5,537 nt of DNA from an uncultured Oscillibacter sp. (GTDB taxonomy: Bacteria > Bacillota > Clostridia > Oscillospirales > Oscillospiraceae). The notes under the pieces were generated by a model. It saw nothing but the letters and a program-made list of their open reading frames with translations, was not told the DNA's origin and did not search any database. The stretch is from assembly GCA_910583695.1 (NCBI GenBank), contig CAJTZL010000097.1, forward strand, positions 1 through 5,537, in the 5' to 3' direction. Shown here piece by piece: positions 5,409-5,537 of the stretch (its first letter is position 1; each line of letters opens with the position of its first letter). The position numbers were made by a program, and so were the translations under genes.

Positions 5409-5537
5409 TTAAAAATTCCAGTGTATCTCAATGGGAACATCACGAGTGCCGCGGATGCGCTTGCCTACATTGATGTGGTCGATGAGGATTTCTACGATTT
5501 CCCGTGTCAAGTGTTCCAGGTTTACATACCGCTCCAC
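5392..5537. mobile_element. End of an integrated serine-recombinase element (partial)
   Basis: From roughly 5392 rightward the DNA no longer fits the host gene and codes for the end of a site-specific recombinase. Bases 5411-5537 are about 48% G+C (61 of 127), below the neighbouring genes. The recombinase at the very edge, reading towards the junction, is the usual layout of serine-recombinase prophages and integrative elements. The body and the other end of the element are outside the window, so its type (prophage, integrative conjugative element or skin-like element) is unknown. Confidence 0.65.
5409..5537 (-). CDS. Large serine recombinase, C-terminal end (partial)
   Basis: The minus strand has one open frame from the window edge (5537) to a TAA at 5409-5411, coding for the last 42 residues of a protein. 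It begins VERYVNLEHLTREIVEILI and continues DHINVGKRIRGTRDVPIEIHWNF. The pattern LTRE-hhhxLIDxIxVGKR followed by a strand ending IxIHWNF is the C-terminal tail of large serine recombinases (resolvase/recombinase/zinc-ribbon type) of clostridial mobile elements, which catalyse integration and excision at att sites. The catalytic domain is upstream, outside the window. Recognition rests on family memory over a short stretch, so the subfamily is not assigned. Confidence 0.75.
   Translation of the reverse strand: MERYVNLEHLTREIVEILIDHINVGKRIRGTRDVPIEIHWNF

Noticed and set aside
5122..5412. A 96-codon plus-strand frame overlapping the ligA end, the terminator and the cotJC fragment.
   Set aside because: It would have to be translated through an 11-bp terminator stem and is antisense to clear cotJC coding sequence.
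5210..5443. A 77-codon minus-strand frame across the cotJC/recombinase junction.
   Set aside because: It is out of frame with both the recombinase tail and the cotJC fragment and gives an arginine/proline-rich shadow sequence, so it is not a fusion protein.

Overview
The window looks like chromosomal DNA of a GC-rich, endospore-forming clostridium, probably an Oscillospiraceae-type gut Firmicute. The evidence is a YunB sporulation protein, the 3' part of a CotJC/manganese-catalase spore-coat gene, A-type RNase P RNA, Gram-positive Shine-Dalgarno sites and clostridial-type MurD and LigA. The taxon is an inference; no species is claimed.

Left part, minus strand (1-915). The 5' part of the RNase P RNA gene (rnpB) runs off the left edge. 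It is driven by a perfect TTGACA-17-TATAAT promoter whose -35 box contains the stop codon of the upstream alpha/beta-hydrolase gene (155-856). The hydrolase has its own promoter in the 178-bp gap shared with murD. In that gap two divergent promoters stand back to back, with their -35 boxes 3 bp apart and both overlapped by a perfect CAAGAC-AA-GTCTTG palindrome.

Centre, plus strand (919-5190). murD (cell-wall precursor ligase), yunB (membrane-anchored sporulation protein) and ligA (NAD-dependent DNA ligase) form a compact same-strand cluster. It ends at a strong stem-loop terminator at 5155-5190 that probably serves both strands. ligA is intact but holds a short patch of AT-rich, TTA-using codons unlike the rest of the gene.

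Right end, minus strand (5188-5537). Only the last ~67 codons of a CotJC/Mn-catalase gene are present, keeping two of the five expected manganese ligands. Directly upstream, where the rest of the gene should be, lie the last 42 codons of a large serine recombinase and its stop codon. The simplest reading is that a serine-recombinase mobile element has integrated inside cotJC and that the window contains one element-host junction, near 5381-5408. Because cotJC is a mother-cell sporulation gene, this resembles the skin-type elements that interrupt sporulation genes and are excised during sporulation. Whether this one is excised cannot be judged without the other end.
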